This document shows positions 6,068 through 9,051 of a stretch of 9,051 nt of DNA, one piece after another (the stretch's first letter is position 1; each line of letters starts with the position of its first letter). The translations under genes and the position numbers were made by a program. The DNA comes from Rhodospirillum sp. UBA1311 (GTDB lineage: Bacteria; Pseudomonadota; Alphaproteobacteria; Rhodospirillales; Rhodospirillaceae), in NCBI GenBank assembly GCA_002307145.1, contig DBTR01000086.1:9515-18565 (forward strand), in the 5' to 3' direction. The notes under the pieces were generated by a model, which had not been told where the DNA came from, ran no database searches, and saw nothing but the letters and a program-made list of their open reading frames with translations.

Positions 6068-6205
6068 GTGGGTTTTCTGATGCGTTTGATATTGATCGTC
6101 ATCGTTCTGGCTGTTGCGGGAGGCGCGATCTTCCTGGCGACCTGGGACATGCCCGCGCCGACCTCGCGGGTGGAAAAGGTGATTCCCGCCGAACGCTTCA
6201 AGTAA
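6068..6205 (+). CDS. Small single-pass membrane protein (45 aa), unknown function
   Basis: This 45-residue protein is not one I can assign to a named family. One hydrophobic helix (about residues 7-25, RLILIVIVLAVAGGAIFLAT) is followed by WDMPAP and a short charged tail ending VEKVIPAERFK. A single Arg precedes the helix, so an N-in, C-out inner-membrane topology is likely. The GTG at 6068-6070 is chosen because a strong ribosome binding site, AAGGAG (6053-6058), stands 9 bp upstream. The in-frame ATG at 6080 would be 21 bp away, and the frame extension to 6002 codes for unlikely residues ahead of the Shine-Dalgarno sequence. The next gene starts 46 bp downstream on the same strand. The strong ribosome binding site, the hydrophobic core and the conserved-looking WD-x-PAP tail support a real gene despite its size. 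Confidence 0.72.
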   Translation: MGFLMRLILIVIVLAVAGGAIFLATWDMPAPTSRVEKVIPAERFK

Positions 6206-6207
6206 CC

Positions 6208-6220
6208 CGCTGCGGCAGCG
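6208..6220. repeat. Small stem-loop between smORF and secreted-protein gene
   Basis: CGCTG (6208-6212) pairs with CAGCG (6216-6220) across CGG, starting 3 bases after the small gene's stop. It is short and has no T-tract, so at most it separates translation of the two genes. Confidence 0.25.
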
Positions 6221-6251
6221 CCGACGGCCATTCGACCAAGGAGATCCCAGG

Positions 6252-8069
6252 ATGATCAAGCGGGCTGCCGGAAGCGTGACGTTGACCCTGGGCGCACTCC
6301 TCGCCACGGCCGCTCCGGCGGCGGCGCAAGTCTATGCCCAGGCCCCGATGCAACTGTTTCCGGGAGCCGCCGCGCCGGGGTCCGAGGTGATCGCGCCCCA
6401 GCCCGCGCCGATCGAAACCGCGCCGTCCGGGATCACCATCGGCGGCCTCGCCGACGTCGATCCCGAGGCAGTGGGGGTTCTCTCCAACGCACCTGCCGAG
6501 CCCTGGAACCGCGATCTCGGTCCCCAGGTCTGGTTCTCGCTCAACCATGTGACCGCGCTTGCGCGGCTGCGCGTCTTGCCGCTCGCCTCGGTCTCGCCGA
6601 CCGCGCGCGGCATCGGCCGCCAGCTCGTCCTCACCGCCGCCGCGCCGCTTGGCGCGCCGGGCGTGCCGAAGACGCCGGGGATGCTCTCCGCCACCCGTCT
6701 CGAAATCCTGCTCGGTGCGGGCGACGCCGAGGACGCGAAGCGCCTCGCGGCGGTGCTGCCGCCGCGCCTCGGCGCGGAGCCGGTCAGCCTCGCCGCCGCC
6801 AACGCCGACTGGCTCGTCGGCGACCATCCCTCGGCCTGCAAGCGCGCCGAGGACGGTCTCCAGGCCTACGACCAGCCGATCTGGGCGAAGCAGAACGCGG
6901 TGTGCGCCGCGATCGCCGGGGATTCGGGCCGCGCCCAGCTCGGCGTCAGCCTGCTTGCCGAAGTCGGCGGCGTCGATCCGAGCTTCCAGCCGCTCGCCGA
7001 GAAGATCAACGGCCATGCCGTGAAGCCGCTCGCCGAAATTCCGGCCGGCGCGGGGATCTTCGAGGTCGCCGCGATGCGCCGCCTCGGTATCGGCCTGCCC
7101 GACGCGCCGCCGCTCGCCGAGCGCCCGTGGCTCGCCCGCCTGATCGTTCCCGTCGAGGGTGCGGTCAACGACGCCCAGCTCGCGAGCATCGAGTTCGGCC
7201 TGCGCCATGGCGCGGTCGCTGCGACCGAGGCCGCTCGCGTCTACGAACGGGTGAAATTCAGCGCCGACGACCTCACCAACGCCCAGGCGCTGAAAGCGCC
7301 CGCCGCCGGACCGCGCGGCCGCGCGCTCTATTGGCAGGCGCTGAGGGCCGCGCCCACGCCCGAAGCCCAGGTGATGCTGCTCGACCGCATGCTCGCCGCC
7401 GCCCGCACCGACCGCGAGGCCTGGGCGGTTACCGCGCCGCTGCTGGCGAAACCGCTCGCCGACCTCAAGGACGTCGCTGCAGCCGTCGGAATCTCGGGCG
7501 AGGCGACCCGCGTCGCGCTGTGGACCGGCGACTGGACCCTGGCGCGCGCCTGGGCCGCGCGCATCGCCCACGACGCGCTCACCTCCGACGAGGCCAAGCA
7601 GGTCGCCGCCGACCTGAAGCCGCTGTTCCAGATCGTCGATGCGCCCGCCGCCGCCCAAAGCCGCGCCCAACTGCCGCCGCCCGCGCTCGCCCAGTGGTAT
7701 GCCGTCGAGACCGCGCGCGGCGTGCCCGCCGCCGAACTCGCCCGCGTGCGCGACCGCCTCTTCGGGCTCTATCGGGTGTTCTCGCTCCAGATCGCCGAAG
7801 CCGACTGGCAGGCGGCGCTCGCCAAGCCCGGCCTTGCCGACGGCGTCGCCGCGCCGCCGCTGCTCCTTGCCGCCGCCGACGAAGCCGCCCAGCGCGGCGC
7901 GAAGGGTCTGTCGTTGAGCCTCGTCGCCCAAGCCCTCGACGCGGGCCGCGACGCCGCACCGCTGGCCGCCGCCAGCGTCGAGGGCGCGGTGGCCGCGTTG
8001 CTGAAGTCGGCCTCCGTCGATTGGGCCAAGCGCGCCGCCGTCGAAAGCCTGATCGCGGCGGGATACTGA
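6252..8069 (+). CDS. Secreted Ala-rich helical protein of unknown function (605 aa)
   Basis: I do not recognise a named family. The N-terminus is a clear Sec signal peptide: K3 R4, a hydrophobic stretch to about residue 21, then PAAA-Q, with probable signal peptidase I cleavage after A25. The mature protein should be periplasmic. A Pro/Ala-rich linker (about 26-75) is followed by more than 500 residues that are overwhelmingly Ala/Leu/Arg/Glu helices with helix-turn-helix spacing, such as CAAIAGDSGRAQLGVSLLAE near 218-237. This resembles TPR-like or lytic-transglycosylase-type superhelices without a matching catalytic domain. Two cysteines in this part (C196 and C218) could form a disulphide. 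The ATG at 6252 has AAGGAG (6238-6243) with an 8-bp spacer. It lies between the small membrane protein gene and xerD, and the xerD start is 8 bp past its stop, so all three are likely one transcript. A structural or scaffold role is a guess. Confidence 0.85.
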   Translation: MIKRAAGSVTLTLGALLATAAPAAAQVYAQAPMQLFPGAAAPGSEVIAPQPAPIETAPSGITIGGLADVDPEAVGVLSNAPAEPWNRDLGPQVWFSLNHVTALARLRVLPLASVSPTARGIGRQLVLTAAAPLGAPGVPKTPGMLSATRLEILLGAGDAEDAKRLAAVLPPRLGAEPVSLAAANADWLVGDHPSACKRAEDGLQAYDQPIWAKQNAVCAAIAGDSGRAQLGVSLLAEVGGVDPSFQPLAEKINGHAVKPLAEIPAGAGIFEVAAMRRLGIGLPDAPPLAERPWLARLIVPVEGAVNDAQLASIEFGLRHGAVAATEAARVYERVKFSADDLTNAQALKAPAAGPRGRALYWQALRAAPTPEAQVMLLDRMLAAARTDREAWAVTAPLLAKPLADLKDVAAAVGISGEATRVALWTGDWTLARAWAARIAHDALTSDEAKQVAADLKPLFQIVDAPAAAQSRAQLPPPALAQWYAVETARGVPAAELARVRDRLFGLYRVFSLQIAEADWQAALAKPGLADGVAAPPLLLAAADEAAQRGAKGLSLSLVAQALDAGRDAAPLAAASVEGAVAALLKSASVDWAKRAAVESLIAAGY

Positions 8070-8077
8070 GGCCCGCC

Positions 8078-8980
8078 GTGGCCCACGCGATCGAACGCTT
8101 TCTCGAAATGATGGCCGCCGAGCGCGGCGCGTCGCCGCGCACCCTCGACGCCTATCGCCGCGACCTTGCCGACTTCTGCGAAACCCAGTCCGTCGCCGAC
8201 CCGGCCGAAGCCACCACCCGCGAACTCCGCGCCTACCTGCGCGGCCTCGGCGATCGCGGCTTCGCTAGCCGCACCCAGGCCCGCCGCCTCTCCGCGCTGC
8301 GCCAGTTCTTCCTCTTCCTGCAAGGCGAAGGCGACCGCGCCGACAATCCCGCCCGCCTCCTCGATGCGCCGCGCATCGGCCGCCCTCTGCCCAAATACCT
8401 CTCCGAAACCGACGTCGACCGCCTCCTCGCGGCCGCCCGCGACCTCAAGGGAATCGCCGGACTGCGCATGGTCGCCCTGCTCGAAGTCAGCTACGCTACC
8501 GGCCTGCGCGCCTCCGAACTCGTCGGCCTGCCGTTCGCCGCGATCGCACGCGACCCCGAAGCCCTGATCGTCTCGGGCAAGGGCGGCAAGGAACGCAGCG
8601 TGCCCCTTACCCAGGCCGCCCGCGATGCACTCGCCGTCTACCGTACCCGCCGCGCCGAAGCCCTCAAAGGCATCAAAGGCGGCGCGAAATGGGCCTTTCC
8701 GAGCCATGGCCGAACCGGCCACGTCACCCGCGACGCCCTGCAAAAAGCGATGAAAACCCTCGCCGTCCAGGCCGGAGTGCCGCCCCATAAGGTCTCGCCC
8801 CACGTGATGCGCCACTCCTTCGCCTCCCACCTCCTCGCCCACGGCGCCGACCTCCGCTCGGTCCAGGCGATGCTCGGCCATAGCAGCATCACCACCACCC
8901 AAATCTATACCCACGTCCTCGAAGACCGCCTCCGCGGCCTGGTCGAAGGCAGCCATCCGCTGGCGAAGCTGGGGCTTTAG
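8078..8980 (+). CDS. xerD: Tyrosine recombinase XerD
   Basis: XerD acts with XerC at the dif site to resolve chromosome dimers, under FtsK control at the division septum. The protein has 300 residues, the standard length. The N-terminal SAM-like core-binding domain covers about 1-95 (FLEMMAAERGASPRTLDAYRRDL; RRLSALRQFFLFL), and the catalytic domain about 105-295. All six catalytic residues are in place: R144 in ATGLRASEL, K168 in SGKGGKERSVPL, H242 and R245 in SPHVMRHSFASHLL, H268 in LGHSSITTTQ, and the nucleophile Y277 in IYTHV. The PHKVSPH segment and the SHPLAKLGL ending favour XerD over XerC. The GTG at 8078-8080 is preferred: TGAGG overlapping the upstream stop gives a ribosome binding site with a 7-bp spacer. 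The next in-frame ATG would remove the start of the core-binding domain. There is no attachment site or phage context, so it is the housekeeping enzyme. Confidence 0.93.
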   Translation: MAHAIERFLEMMAAERGASPRTLDAYRRDLADFCETQSVADPAEATTRELRAYLRGLGDRGFASRTQARRLSALRQFFLFLQGEGDRADNPARLLDAPRIGRPLPKYLSETDVDRLLAAARDLKGIAGLRMVALLEVSYATGLRASELVGLPFAAIARDPEALIVSGKGGKERSVPLTQAARDALAVYRTRRAEALKGIKGGAKWAFPSHGRTGHVTRDALQKAMKTLAVQAGVPPHKVSPHVMRHSFASHLLAHGADLRSVQAMLGHSSITTTQIYTHVLEDRLRGLVEGSHPLAKLGL

Positions 8981-9051
8981 GGGGAAGGGGAAGGAAGGTC
9001 CGGGCTCTGCCCGGGCCCGCGAGGGGACTCGGTCCCCTCGACCCCATAACT
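8981..9051. repeat. Two tandem perfect stem-loops after xerD
   Basis: After a purine-rich stretch (8981-8998) come two adjacent perfect hairpins: CCGGGC/GCCCGG (9000-9014, loop TCT) and CGAGGGGAC/GTCCCCTCG (9020-9040, loop TCG), followed by ACCCCATAACT to the window end. The second stem is 9 bp. No T-tract is visible before the edge, so this is either an intrinsic terminator of the U-less GC-rich type or a 3'-end-stabilising element. The layout, CCGGGCTCTGCCCGG followed by a C/G-rich stem and GACCCC, resembles dispersed 3'-end repeats that I recall from Rhodospirillales genomes; I cannot confirm this here. Confidence 0.6.

Noticed and set aside
6198..7931. A 577-codon open frame on the minus strand
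   Set aside because: It is antisense to the secreted protein gene, which has a signal peptide and a strong ribosome binding site. The minus frame is Gly/Arg/Asp-rich with no recognisable domain.
6902..8077. Extension of the xerD frame far upstream, to 6902
   Set aside because: The extra residues are Arg/Pro-rich shadow of the preceding gene. XerD is full length from the GTG at 8078.
7769..8956. A 395-codon open frame on the minus strand
   Set aside because: It is antisense to xerD and the end of the secreted protein gene; no family features.
8078..8980. Integrase of a mobile element
   Set aside because: Standard XerD length, ending and SPHVMRHSFASHLL motif, with housekeeping neighbours and no attachment-site repeats or phage genes.

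Overview
The window is high-GC DNA with dense genes, short gaps and stop/start overlaps, and it reads as chromosome of an alphaproteobacterium, most likely in or near the Rhodospirillales. That placement is an inference from gene content: an aerobic-type cobaltochelatase subunit (CobS) beside a J-domain protein, an RHH_4-type ribbon-helix-helix protein, a DUF2889 protein, and an aroK-aroB-CorC-like block set divergently from xerD. I see no phage, insertion sequence, CRISPR array, tRNA or rRNA.

Left part (1-1011, minus strand): the N-terminal third of cobS runs off the left edge, preceded by a J-domain protein gene 41 bp upstream that probably belongs to the same transcript. Next comes about 470 bp without a convincing gene (1012-1481). 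Its dnaJ-side half is GC-rich and folds into hairpins. Its right half is AT-richer and looks like a promoter region. A small ribbon-helix-helix protein gene (1482-1805, plus) follows and ends in a good intrinsic terminator whose T-tract touches the stop codon of the convergent gene.

Central part (1840-5903, minus strand, read right to left): shikimate kinase (aroK), 3-dehydroquinate synthase (aroB), a CorC/HlyC-type CNNM-CBS membrane protein, a stand-alone CBS-pair protein and a DUF2889 protein. aroK/aroB and aroB/corC each overlap through ATGA, and the CBS and DUF2889 genes are 1 bp apart. A 102-bp hairpin-containing gap separates the corC-like gene from the CBS gene. The first two enzymes supply chorismate precursors. 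The link between the last three genes and that pathway is positional only.

Right part (6068-8980, plus strand): diverging from aroK is a probable three-gene unit of a 45-residue single-pass membrane protein, a 605-residue secreted Ala-rich helical protein of unknown function, and xerD, the chromosome dimer resolution recombinase with all six catalytic residues visible. Two perfect tandem stem-loops follow xerD.

Most of the window is ordinary housekeeping sequence. The parts least explained by known families are the small membrane protein and secreted protein ahead of xerD, the structured gap at 1012-1481, and the tandem hairpins at the right end.
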